From assembly GCA_019247755.1 (NCBI GenBank), contig JAFBAM010000268.1:1-20552 (forward strand): DNA of 20,552 nucleotides, written 5' to 3'. Below, piece after piece: positions 7,908-15,363 of this stretch; positions within the stretch are counted from its first letter, which is position 1; each line of letters starts with the position of its first letter. The position numbers and the translations under genes are program-made. The notes beneath the pieces are model-generated. The model was not told where the DNA came from, made no database searches, and saw nothing but the letters and a program-made list of their open reading frames with translations. Source of the DNA: Sphingomonas sp. Lineage in GTDB: Bacteria > Pseudomonadota > Alphaproteobacteria > Sphingomonadales > Sphingomonadaceae.

Positions 7908-7966
7908 GATTTAACTCGCTAGGGCCCGCAGAAAGGCGCCCTGCAAAAGGGAGAAAGACGTCTAGA

Positions 7967-8875
7967 ATGGCTACGCAAAAAGGGATTGTCTCGCTCCCCT
8001 CGTCCGGTGGGGAGGCCGGACTCAACCGCTATCTCGCGGAGATCAAGAAGTTTCCGATCCTCTCGCCGGAGGAAGAGTATATGCTCGCTAAGCGCTGGCG
8101 CGAGCATGGCGACACAGACGCGGCGGCCAAGCTGGTCAATTCGCACCTCCGCCTCGTGGCGAAGATCGCCATGGGCTACCGCGGCTATGGCCTGCCGGTC
8201 AGCGAACTGATCAGCGAGGGCAATATCGGCCTTATGCAAGGCGTGAAAAAGTTCGAGCCCGATCGCGGCTTCCGCCTCGCGACCTACGCGATGTGGTGGA
8301 TCCGAGCCTCGATCCAGGAATTCATCCTGCGCTCGTGGAGCCTGGTGAAGATGGGCACCACCGCGGCGCAGAAGAAATTGTTCTTCAACCTCCGCCGGAT
8401 GAAGAATCAGATCGACGCGTTCGAGGAAGGAGACCTCAAGCCCGAAGCGGTCAAGAAGATCGCCACCGACCTTGGCGTTACCGAGGAAGAAGTGGTCTCG
8501 ATGAACCGCCGCATGGGCATGGGCGGCGACACCAGCCTCAACGCGCCGCTAAAGGGCGACGAGGGCGGCGAAGGCCAGTGGCAGGACTTCCTGGTCGACA
8601 GCGGCCCGCTTCAGGACGAAGCGATCGCTGAGGACGAAGAAAGCCGCGTTCGTCACGACCTGCTGATGACTGCGCTCGAAGGCCTCAACGATCGCGAAAA
8701 GCACATCCTGATGGAGCGCCGTCTCGCGGACGAGCCGAAGACGCTCGAGGAGCTGAGCCAAGTTTATGGCGTCAGCCGCGAGCGAATTCGTCAGATCGAG
8801 GTGCGCGCGTTTGAAAAGCTGCAGGCAGGCCTTCTGCGCCTCGCTGGCGAGCGCCGCCTGCTTCCCGCCGCTTAA
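7967..8875 (+). CDS. rpoH: RNA polymerase sigma-32 factor RpoH
   Basis: This is the heat-shock sigma factor. The 302 residues show region 1.2 (LNRYLAEIKKFPILSPEEE, about 19-37), region 2 with core and -10 contacts (ELISEGNIGLMQGV and FRLATYAMWWIRASIQEFI, 80-120), and the RpoH box QKKLFFNLRR (135-144) that separates RpoH from RpoD/RpoS. The region 4 helix-turn-helix GVSRERIRQIEVRAFEKL lies near the C-terminus. The ATG lies 13 bases after GGGAG, a long spacing, so translation initiation may be weak or structure-controlled. Alphaproteobacteria often have two RpoH copies, and I cannot say which this is. It converges on the YihY gene with a 4-base overlap of stop codons (TTAA, 8872-8875). Confidence 0.96.
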   Translation: MATQKGIVSLPSSGGEAGLNRYLAEIKKFPILSPEEEYMLAKRWREHGDTDAAAKLVNSHLRLVAKIAMGYRGYGLPVSELISEGNIGLMQGVKKFEPDRGFRLATYAMWWIRASIQEFILRSWSLVKMGTTAAQKKLFFNLRRMKNQIDAFEEGDLKPEAVKKIATDLGVTEEEVVSMNRRMGMGGDTSLNAPLKGDEGGEGQWQDFLVDSGPLQDEAIAEDEESRVRHDLLMTALEGLNDREKHILMERRLADEPKTLEELSQVYGVSRERIRQIEVRAFEKLQAGLLRLAGERRLLPAA

Positions 8876-10158
8876 TCATCCCGCCTAAGCAGCGACAAAC
8901 CGACCGCTCCGGCTAATAGCGCCGTACCGGCGGCTGCTCTTCCGCGCCGCCGGAGCATCGACAATCCAAGCGTCGACAACGCCGCCGAGACCATTCCAAC
9001 GTGGCGAAGCCCCGCCAGGCTCGCGACGCGATTGGCCGCTCTTGCCACAACATAAGGATGGTCGCTCCCGAGCGGCGTGCCTCGGCGGGGCGGCTGCTGT
9101 CTCGCGCCAGGATTGTCCGAGAGCGGCTGATCGTCGGTTCGTCCAGCCTCCTTTCCCTCGTCGTCCGGTCCGTCGGCGACGTGGTCCGCCGACCAGGCGC
9201 CGCGAGCGCCAAGCAGTTTCTCCTTCGTGTCGGCGGTCGTGTCGCGCGCGGTCTGGTGCTCGACCTCCGAATTGAACTCGCCGCCGAACAGCAAAATGAA
9301 GCTCGAAAGGTAGAGCCACGTCAGCAACACCATCACGCCGCCGAGCGAACCGTAGGTGACATTATATTTGCCGAAGTTAGCCACGTAGAAGCCGAAGCCG
9401 AGCGTCAGAACGACCCAGCCAATCGCGAACAGGACCGAGCCGGGCGTGATCCAGGTCCACTTCGCTTTCGCGCGAGACGGCCCGTACCGATAGAGCGTCG
9501 CGGCCGCGGCAGCAGCGGCGCCTGCCAGCAAGACGTAAGCCAGGACCTTGCCGGCGATCACGCCGACCGCGCCGAGGCTCGGCAGCAGTTTCTCGGCTGC
9601 GGCCATTGCTCCAACCACGGCGGCGCCCAGCATCCCGAGCACGACCGCGGCCACCGTGATGGCAAGCGATAGCAAGGTGACCTTCACCCACCCGCGCTTC
9701 TCTTCTTCCTCATAGGCGATGTTCAGAGCGATGATCAGGGAGCCCGCCGCGTTGCGAGCCCCCCACAAGGCGATGGCGAGCGCGAGAAAGACGCCCAGGC
9801 CCTTTTTGCCGCCCGACGTCCTCACGACATTGAGCAACTGATCGCCAATCAGTTTGGCGACGTCCTGCGGCAGCATCGTGGCGAGCGACGACACATTGTG
9901 AAGGACGGTCTGCGGGCTTGCGACCAGGCCATAGGTCAGGACGGTGGCACCGAGCAGCGGCACCATCGCCAGGAAGCCGTAAAAAGCCGCGCCCGCGGCA
10001 ACAAGCGAGACGTTATCCTTCGACGATTCCTTCCAGGTCCGGAAGGCGATTTCCTTCCAGCCTGGCGCTGGAATCTGGGCCGGCGTCCGCGCCTCGCGTC
10101 CCTTTTCGCCAGGCTTGGCAGTCGCTGCCTTGGCCGCTCGATCGGCAATACTCGCCAT
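8872..10158 (-). CDS. YihY/BrkB-family inner membrane protein with long C-terminal tail
   Basis: The family (PF03631, UPF0761) is widespread; its function is unsettled, and the older names ribonuclease BN and BrkB are misleading or uncertain. The chosen ATG gives 428 residues and has GAGGAG seven bases upstream; the frame runs open beyond it, but that part overlaps the divergent promoter region and EF-G-like gene. A charged N-terminus (1-48) precedes about six membrane segments (roughly 51-80, 118-148, 159-187, 200-222, 241-262, 270-294). Family motifs include SLVAAGAAFYGFLAMVPLL, YGPSRAKAKWTWITPGS, and YGSLGGVMVLLTWLYLSS. Residues 300-428 are a hydrophilic tail ending in a weakly hydrophobic stretch with RRR and LLRRDD. 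E. coli YihY, about 290 residues, lacks it. A candidate EcfG promoter lies upstream. Confidence 0.88.
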   Translation of the reverse strand: MASIADRAAKAATAKPGEKGREARTPAQIPAPGWKEIAFRTWKESSKDNVSLVAAGAAFYGFLAMVPLLGATVLTYGLVASPQTVLHNVSSLATMLPQDVAKLIGDQLLNVVRTSGGKKGLGVFLALAIALWGARNAAGSLIIALNIAYEEEEKRGWVKVTLLSLAITVAAVVLGMLGAAVVGAMAAAEKLLPSLGAVGVIAGKVLAYVLLAGAAAAAAATLYRYGPSRAKAKWTWITPGSVLFAIGWVVLTLGFGFYVANFGKYNVTYGSLGGVMVLLTWLYLSSFILLFGGEFNSEVEHQTARDTTADTKEKLLGARGAWSADHVADGPDDEGKEAGRTDDQPLSDNPGARQQPPRRGTPLGSDHPYVVARAANRVASLAGLRHVGMVSAALSTLGLSMLRRRGRAAAGTALLAGAVGLSLLRRDD

Positions 10159-10178
10159 GATGAACTCCTCGCGCGTCC

Positions 10179-10203
10179 AACACGGCTCACCCTCCGCCGT
10201 TCC
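10179..10203 (-). promoter_or_regulatory. Candidate EcfG (general stress) promoter for the YihY gene
   Basis: On the minus strand GGAAC (10203-10199) is followed by a 16-base spacer and TGTT (10182-10179). The EcfG sigma factor of alphaproteobacteria reads GGAAC-N16/17-CGTT, so only the first base of the -10 differs. The ATG is 20 bases beyond the -10, leaving a short leader that contains GAGGAG. Spacing and placement are good; activity is inferred. Confidence 0.5.
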
Positions 10204-10311
10204 CCTCTTGCAAAGCGCCGAAAACAGGCGGACGGTGAAAAATTCAACAGCGGCGCCCGAGCGCCTCTCTGTGCGACTCGCGCGCCTGCAACGGCACGAA
10301 GGGAGAGTCGC

Positions 10312-12339
10312 ATGGCCGGACAACCATCCAAAGGCACCCGAGTAATTGCGCTGGTGGGACCCGCCGGCGCAGGAAAAACCAGCCTGGCAGAAGCGATGCT
10401 GTTCGCAGCCGGCGCGACCGATCGACTGGGATCGACCGCCAATGGCTCCAGCATCGGCGATTCGAGCCCCGAAAGCCGCCAGCGCGGCGGCTCGACCGAA
10501 ATCAACCTCTACAACTTCCAATATCTCGGCGATTCCTTCGCCATCCTCGATTGCCCCGGATCGATCGGCTTTGCCGCCGACGGCGCAAAGGCCCTCGCCA
10601 TCGCCGATGTGGCGATCGTGGTTGTCGATCCCGACCCCAACCGGGCCGCCCTAGCCGCCCCCGCACTCCGGGCGCTCGACGAGCTCGGCATTCCGCACCT
10701 CATTTTCGTCAACCGGATCGACCAGGCGCATGGCCGGATCCGTGACTTGTTGACCGCGCTTCAGCCGATGAGCGTATCTCCCCTCATCGCGCGTCAAATT
10801 CCGATTTGGGACGGCGAGAAGATCAGCGGCTTCGTCGACCTCGCGCTCGAATATGCGTTCAAATACCAGGCTGGAAAGCCCTCGGAGCGGATCGAGATCC
10901 CGGCCGAACTTCACGACCGTGAGGTCGAAGCCCGAACGCAGTTGCTCGAGAAGCTCGCGGACCATGACGACGAGCTCCTCGAACAATTGCTGATGGATAA
11001 AGCGCCGCCGCGCGAAAAGGTGCTCCAGGACCTCGCGCGCGAAACAGGTGACAATCTGGGCGTGTCGCTGATGTTCGGCTCCGCGATCAGCTCATGGGGA
11101 GTCCGCCGCCTGCTCAAGGCGATGCGGCACGAGGTTCCTGGGCCGCAGGCGGCAGCCAATCGCCTCAGCGTTTCCGATCCATCCATGTTCGTCTTCAAAG
11201 TTTTGCACGGCTCGATCGGACGGCTGGCGCTTGTGCGCACGCTCGGCGGCAGCATCAAGGAAGGCTCTGACCTCAAGGCGGGTGGCGGCGAGCACGCCCG
11301 ACTCGGCGCCATGTTCACCGTTCAGGGCGAGAAGACGATCAAAGTCTCCGAAGCGCGAGACGGCGATGTCGTAGCAGTGGCCAAGATCGACGAGGTGAAA
11401 GCTGGCGAATGGCTGAGCGCGGGCAAGCTGCCGTCGCCGGTCGAGATCGACTATCCGGCCCGCAACTGCGCGATCGCCATCGAACCGGCCGACCGCAAGG
11501 ACGACGTGAAGCTTTCAGGCGCGCTCCATCGCCTTGCCGAAGAGGATTCCGCACTGATCGTCGAGCATGACGACGCGAACCACGAGATTCGGCTGCGCGG
11601 CGTCAATGACGAGCATCTCAATACCGTGATCGGGCGCCTCAAGCGCCGGTACGGCGTCGAGGTGAAGAGCCATACGCCGACCGTCGGCTATCGCGAATCC
11701 ATCCGCAAGCACGTCACCCAGAAGGGCCGCCATAAGAAGCAATCGGGAGGTCACGGCCAGTTCGGGGACGTGATCATCGAGGTCAAGCCGCTCCCTCGCG
11801 GTTCGGGCTTTGTGTTCGAAGAGAAGATTCACGGCGGCTCGGTTCCAAAGCAATGGATCCCGGCGGTCGAGGACGGCGTGCGCGAAGCGATGGTCAAGGG
11901 ACCGCTCGGCTTCCAGGTCGTCGATTGTGCGGTGACCCTCATCGATGGCAGCTACCACAGCGTCGACAGCTCGGAGCTGGCGTTTAGGCTCGCGGGCCGC
12001 ATCGCCATGCAGGAGGCGCTGAGTGCTGCCCAGCCTCATCTGCTTGAGCCGATGCACAAATTGAGCGTCGTTTGCCCGTCGAACGCCACGAGCCGCATCA
12101 CATCGGCCGTCGCCGGTCGGCGCGGACAGATGCTGGGCATGGGACCGCGCGACGGGTGGACCGGCTGGGATCGGATCGACGCGCTCATTCCCGAAGCGGA
12201 GCTTTCGGGTCTGGAGGCGGAGCTTCGGTCCCAGAGCCAGGGCCTCGCGACCTACGAGGCTGAGTTTGACCATTTGGCCGAGTTGAACGGCCCGCTCGCC
12301 GACAAGGTGATCCAGCAGCGCGTGCCGGAACCAGCCTGA
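10312..12339 (+). CDS. EF-G-like translational GTPase paralogue with altered G-domain motifs
   Basis: This 675-residue protein has the full EF-G layout: G domain, domain II (about 285-370), domain III, domain IV with SGGHGQFGDVIIEVKP and GGSVPKQWIPAVEDGVREAM, and domain V. G1 is GPAGAGKT (16-23), unlike the AHxDxGKT of EF-G. G3 is DCPGS (80-84) rather than DTPGH, so the catalytic His is replaced by Ser. G4 is NRID (134-137) instead of NKxD. Switch I lacks RGITI; RGGSTEINLYNF stands at its place. It is therefore not the housekeeping FusA but an EF-G-like family member, and its ribosomal role is unknown. The ATG at 10312 has GGGAG seven bases upstream, and the P-loop sits 16 residues in as expected. 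It diverges from the YihY gene across 153 bases. Confidence 0.88.
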   Translation: MAGQPSKGTRVIALVGPAGAGKTSLAEAMLFAAGATDRLGSTANGSSIGDSSPESRQRGGSTEINLYNFQYLGDSFAILDCPGSIGFAADGAKALAIADVAIVVVDPDPNRAALAAPALRALDELGIPHLIFVNRIDQAHGRIRDLLTALQPMSVSPLIARQIPIWDGEKISGFVDLALEYAFKYQAGKPSERIEIPAELHDREVEARTQLLEKLADHDDELLEQLLMDKAPPREKVLQDLARETGDNLGVSLMFGSAISSWGVRRLLKAMRHEVPGPQAAANRLSVSDPSMFVFKVLHGSIGRLALVRTLGGSIKEGSDLKAGGGEHARLGAMFTVQGEKTIKVSEARDGDVVAVAKIDEVKAGEWLSAGKLPSPVEIDYPARNCAIAIEPADRKDDVKLSGALHRLAEEDSALIVEHDDANHEIRLRGVNDEHLNTVIGRLKRRYGVEVKSHTPTVGYRESIRKHVTQKGRHKKQSGGHGQFGDVIIEVKPLPRGSGFVFEEKIHGGSVPKQWIPAVEDGVREAMVKGPLGFQVVDCAVTLIDGSYHSVDSSELAFRLAGRIAMQEALSAAQPHLLEPMHKLSVVCPSNATSRITSAVAGRRGQMLGMGPRDGWTGWDRIDALIPEAELSGLEAELRSQSQGLATYEAEFDHLAELNGPLADKVIQQRVPEPA

Positions 12340-12340
12340 T

Positions 12341-12356
12341 CTGACCAAAATGTCAG
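12341..12356. repeat. Small hairpin just after the EF-G-like stop
   Basis: CTGAC and GTCAG pair perfectly around a six-base loop (CAAAAT), starting two bases after the stop codon. There is no T-run behind it, so it is not a standard rho-independent terminator. It could limit exonuclease decay of the upstream mRNA or be chance. Confidence 0.3.
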
Positions 12357-12363
12357 GCGACAG

Positions 12364-12397
12364 TATCGGTCCGCTCGTTTAGTCGAGCGGGCCGATG
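12364..12397 (+). promoter_or_regulatory. Strong hairpin that buries the flippase start codon
   Basis: CGGTCCGCTCG (12367-12377) pairs with CGAGCGGGCCG (12384-12394) around the loop TTTAGT, with one G-U pair. Pairing extends three more steps (A-T, T-A, T-G) into the ATG at 12395-12397. The only purine-rich stretch able to serve as a ribosome site, GAGCGGG, lies in the right arm. The same structure could act as a terminator for the upstream gene, but no T-run follows. The pairing itself is certain; the role is inferred. Confidence 0.5.
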
Positions 12398-13702
12398 AAA
12401 CACTGGTTCAAAGACCAGCACCTGCGTTCGCTGCTAAAGAACAGCAGCTATCTCGGAGTGTCGAAGATCGTCGCTGCCTTGTGCGGCGTCGCTACGCTGG
12501 CTTTTGCCGGGCGCGGGCTCGGCGTGCTGATGTTCGGTACCCTGATCCTGATCACCAGCTACGTCAAAGCGGTGAATGGAATCGTCAAATTCCAGTCGTG
12601 GCAGATCATCGTTCGCTATGGCGGTCATGGCGTCGCCCGCGGTGACCCCGAGCATTTTAAGGTGGCGACGGGCTTCGCGTTCTCTCTCGACATGGTCAGT
12701 GGCATTTTCGGGCTGCTGCTTGGAGTAGCGATTTTGCCTTTCATCGCGGGCTGGGTCGGGATCAGCTCACAGTACCTGTGGTTGGCGATATTTTATTGCA
12801 CCATGCTGCCGTTGATGACCTCGGCGACGCCCGACGGTGCATTGCGTGTGCTCGACCGCTTCGACCTCATAAGCTGGTCGGGCACCTTGATGCCGATCAG
12901 CCGGGCGATCCTTGCAGGGATCGCCTTCTTCGCCGGGGCCGGCTTCGCGACCTATGTCGTCATCTGGTACGTCACAGAACTAGCAGGGCAGATCTACCCT
13001 TGGTGGCTCGCTTGGCGTGAGTTGAAGCGACATGGTCTTCTCGAAGGCATTCGCCCGACCTTGAAGCCGACAACACTACCTGGTGCTTGGCGGTTCGCAA
13101 TAGATGTCAACCTGGCGACCAGTGTCCAGGCAGTCTGGGGCCCGATCGGCCGGCTAGTTGTCGGCGCGCTGCTCGGCCCCGCCGGTGCGGCGTTTTTCAG
13201 GGTCGCATCTACCATCGCCGACAGCGCCCAGAAGCCAGCCGACCTGCTTGGGAAGGCGTTCTACCCTGAGGTCATGCGCATGGACCTTACCTCGAAGCAC
13301 CCCTGGAAGCTTATGCTTCGCGGATCCGCACTGGTCGGAGGAGTCATGCTGCTGGCGATCATCGGGTTGGTCTTTGGGGGCAGGCCGCTGGTGGCGCTGA
13401 TCTTCGGTAAGGCCTTCGTCGGCGCCTACGAGCCGCTCCTCATCCTGACCGTCATTCCCTTCCTGGGCATCTTCAGTTTCCCGTTGACTCCGATGCTCTA
13501 TGCCCTCGACCGATCCGATGGGCCGCTGAAAGCCAAGCTGCTTGGCAGCGCCGTCTTCTTCGTCACCATCGCTCCACTGGCATGGCGGTGGAATGTCGCC
13601 GGAGCTGCCATCTCGCTGGTACTCGCGAACCTCGTAAATACCGGAACGATGCTGCTGTACCTACGCGGTGAGCACCGCCGCGTGCGGCCGAGAACCATCT
13701 AA
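12395..13702 (+). CDS. Wzx-type polysaccharide flippase / O-antigen translocase-like membrane protein
   Basis: The 435-residue hydrophobic protein matches the Wzx/RfbX group of the MOP exporter superfamily, which move lipid-linked sugar units across the inner membrane. A short charged N-terminus (MKHWFKDQHLR) leads into the first membrane helix, NSSYLGVSKIVAALCGVATL. I count about twelve hydrophobic segments ending near LANLVNTGTMLLYL, and the C-terminus is basic. Conserved-looking features are the glycine-rich loop AGRGLGVLMFG and GPIGRLVVGALLGPAGAAFFR in the middle. The substrate cannot be told from sequence. No glycosyltransferases or polymerase are adjacent, but the convergent operon makes CMP-Kdo. 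Translation start lies inside a hairpin. The stop overlaps the kdsA stop by 4 bases (CTAA). Confidence 0.82.
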   Translation: MKHWFKDQHLRSLLKNSSYLGVSKIVAALCGVATLAFAGRGLGVLMFGTLILITSYVKAVNGIVKFQSWQIIVRYGGHGVARGDPEHFKVATGFAFSLDMVSGIFGLLLGVAILPFIAGWVGISSQYLWLAIFYCTMLPLMTSATPDGALRVLDRFDLISWSGTLMPISRAILAGIAFFAGAGFATYVVIWYVTELAGQIYPWWLAWRELKRHGLLEGIRPTLKPTTLPGAWRFAIDVNLATSVQAVWGPIGRLVVGALLGPAGAAFFRVASTIADSAQKPADLLGKAFYPEVMRMDLTSKHPWKLMLRGSALVGGVMLLAIIGLVFGGRPLVALIFGKAFVGAYEPLLILTVIPFLGIFSFPLTPMLYALDRSDGPLKAKLLGSAVFFVTIAPLAWRWNVAGAAISLVLANLVNTGTMLLYLRGEHRRVRPRTI

Positions 13703-14550
13703 AGGCTCGCTTCCTCGAAGCCCCGCTCCTTCACGAAGCGATCGACGTAGACCAAGGTTTCGAGGAGGCTCTCCATGCGTTCGAGAGGCCAGGCATTCGG
13801 GCCGTCCGACTTCGCGTTCACCGGATCGGGATGCGTCTCCATGAAGATGCCGGATATTCCGGTGGCGACCGCAGCACGCGCCAGCACGGGGACGAATTCG
13901 CGTTGACCACCTGAGCTGGTTCCCTGCCCGCCCGGAAGCTGTACGCTGTGCGTCGCGTCGAACACTACTGGACAGCCGGTTTCGCGCATAATCGCAAGAC
14001 TACGCATGTCACTGACGAGGTTGTTGTAGCCAAATGAAGCGCCCCGTTCGCAAACCATGATCGTTTCTTCGTTAATGCCGGCAGCCTGGGCGGCGGTGCG
14101 CGCCTTGTCGACCACGTTGACCATGTCGTGCGGGGCCATGAACTGCGCCTTCTTGATGTTCACAGGTTTGCCCGAAGCAGCAACCGCATGGATGAAATCG
14201 GTCTGCCGCGCGAGGAACGCCGGAGTCTGGAGGACGTCTACGACCTCGGCGACGGGCGCAATCTGCGGGATGTCGTGGACGTCGGTCAGGACCGCCAAGT
14301 CAAGCTCGCGCTTCACCTTCTCGAGAATGCGCAAGCCCTCATCCATGCCAGGGCCGCGAAAGCTTTTGTCGCTGCTACGGTTGGCCTTGTCGAAGCTCGA
14401 CTTGAAGATGAAGTGGACGCCAAGCCGATCCGTGATGCCCTTCAACCGCTCGGCCGTCCGCAGTTGGAGCTCCTCGCTTTCGACCACGCAGGGTCCTGCG
14501 ATCAGGAACAGGGGCTGGTCGAGCCCGATCTCGCGTCCAAGCAATTGCAT
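13699..14550 (-). CDS. kdsA: 3-deoxy-8-phosphooctulonate (Kdo-8-P) synthase, metal-dependent class
   Basis: KdsA condenses phosphoenolpyruvate with arabinose-5-phosphate to Kdo-8-phosphate. The 283 residues carry all hallmarks: LFLIAGPCVVES (14-25), FKSSFDKANRSS, FRGPGMDEGL, LQTPAFLARQTD, VNIKKAQF, ERGASFGYNNLVSDMRSL and FDATHSVQLPGG. The Cys of AGPC (C21), with His of DATHS, Glu of METHPDP and Asp of SDGPNAWPL, marks the metal-dependent class as in Aquifex; the E. coli type has Asn at the Cys position. It starts nine bases after the HAD gene with no strong ribosome site, so coupling to upstream translation is likely. It is the last gene of the kds operon. Its TAG stop interlocks with the flippase TAA. 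Confidence 0.96.
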   Translation of the reverse strand: MQLLGREIGLDQPLFLIAGPCVVESEELQLRTAERLKGITDRLGVHFIFKSSFDKANRSSDKSFRGPGMDEGLRILEKVKRELDLAVLTDVHDIPQIAPVAEVVDVLQTPAFLARQTDFIHAVAASGKPVNIKKAQFMAPHDMVNVVDKARTAAQAAGINEETIMVCERGASFGYNNLVSDMRSLAIMRETGCPVVFDATHSVQLPGGQGTSSGGQREFVPVLARAAVATGISGIFMETHPDPVNAKSDGPNAWPLERMESLLETLVYVDRFVKERGFEEASL

Positions 14551-14559
14551 CGGTGCTAT

Positions 14560-15363
14560 CTAGGCGAGGGAATCGACGACCGCCACCGGGCGCCAGTCGT
14601 CGAGACCGTTTTGTAATGCGAAATCCTCAGGAAACGGCTTCCCGGCATTGATGCCGCCAGTGACGAAGATCGTGTCGAATCCCATCCGCGCCGCGCCGAG
14701 AACATCGGTCTGCAGACCGTCGCCGACCGCCAGCACCTCGCCCCTCGGCGGGTCGCCGGCACAATGGAGCGCGTGGCGGTAAATCGCCTCGTGCGGCTTG
14801 CCGTACCATGTCACGCGTCCGCCCAACCCCTGGTAAAGATCGGCGATCGCTCCGGCGCAGGCTTCAGGAATACCGCCGCGGATCACGACGCGGTCAGGGT
14901 TGAGGCAGTGCATGTGGACGTCGCGTTCCGCCCAGCGTTCGAGATCCCCGCGATAGTCCTCGGGAATGGGTCGCTCCTCAGTCACTCCTGTGCACGCGAG
15001 GTCGGTGAAGTCCTCGCCTTCCGCAATGCGGACGCCCCTGCCCTCCAGGATGACACGGTCGCCAGCCGTTCCGACAAAGCCGACCGGATGGTCGATCGCA
15101 TTTAGCGCTTCGATGCCCGCTTCGCCGCTGGTTGCCACAAAGTCGTAGGCCTCGTGCGGCAAGCCGATCCGCCCGAGCTGCTGCTCTACCGCGTCGGCGG
15201 TGCGAGGCGCGTTAGTGATCAGGACAATGCAGCGGCCTTCGGCCCGCCACTGCCCCAACCGGCGCGCGGCGCCCGGATAGAGGGTCACCCCGTCATGAAC
15301 GACGCCCCAGACGTCACACAGGATCAGCCGATATTTGGGGTCTAGCGCGTCGAGATAGCTCAC
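14560..15363 (-). CDS. HAD-superfamily class IIA protein, TIGR01459-like; candidate Kdo-8-P phosphatase
   Basis: The 267 residues have the NagD-like (subclass IIA) HAD layout. Motif I is LCDVWGVVHDG with nucleophile D17, motif II is LITNAPR (T50), motif III Lys is in WYGKPH (K189), and motif IV is AVGDGLQTD (D215, D220). The cap domain spans about 80-185. The position two after the nucleophile, normally the general acid Asp in phosphatases, is W19. This DxWGV pattern is typical of the alphaproteobacterial TIGR01459 group, whose substrate I do not know. The GTG start overlaps the kdsB stop as GTGA, and kdsA follows after nine bases. With kdsD, kdsB and kdsA present but no standard kdsC, it may fill the phosphatase step (inference). 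It is much longer than KdsC (about 180 residues) and not homologous in cap type. Confidence 0.85.
   Translation of the reverse strand: MSYLDALDPKYRLILCDVWGVVHDGVTLYPGAARRLGQWRAEGRCIVLITNAPRTADAVEQQLGRIGLPHEAYDFVATSGEAGIEALNAIDHPVGFVGTAGDRVILEGRGVRIAEGEDFTDLACTGVTEERPIPEDYRGDLERWAERDVHMHCLNPDRVVIRGGIPEACAGAIADLYQGLGGRVTWYGKPHEAIYRHALHCAGDPPRGEVLAVGDGLQTDVLGAARMGFDTIFVTGGINAGKPFPEDFALQNGLDDWRPVAVVDSLA

Noticed and set aside
7920..7942. AGGGC / GCCCT inverted repeat between rluD and rpoH as a terminator
   Set aside because: Only five base pairs, then mismatches, and no T-run follows, so it is too weak to call.
9898..10311. Upstream extension of the EF-G-like frame
   Set aside because: It runs antisense through the YihY gene. 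The ATG at 10312 has a good ribosome site and places the P-loop correctly.
10159..10521. Upstream extension of the YihY frame
   Set aside because: It overlaps the divergent EF-G-like gene start. The ATG at 10158 has an ideal GAGGAG.
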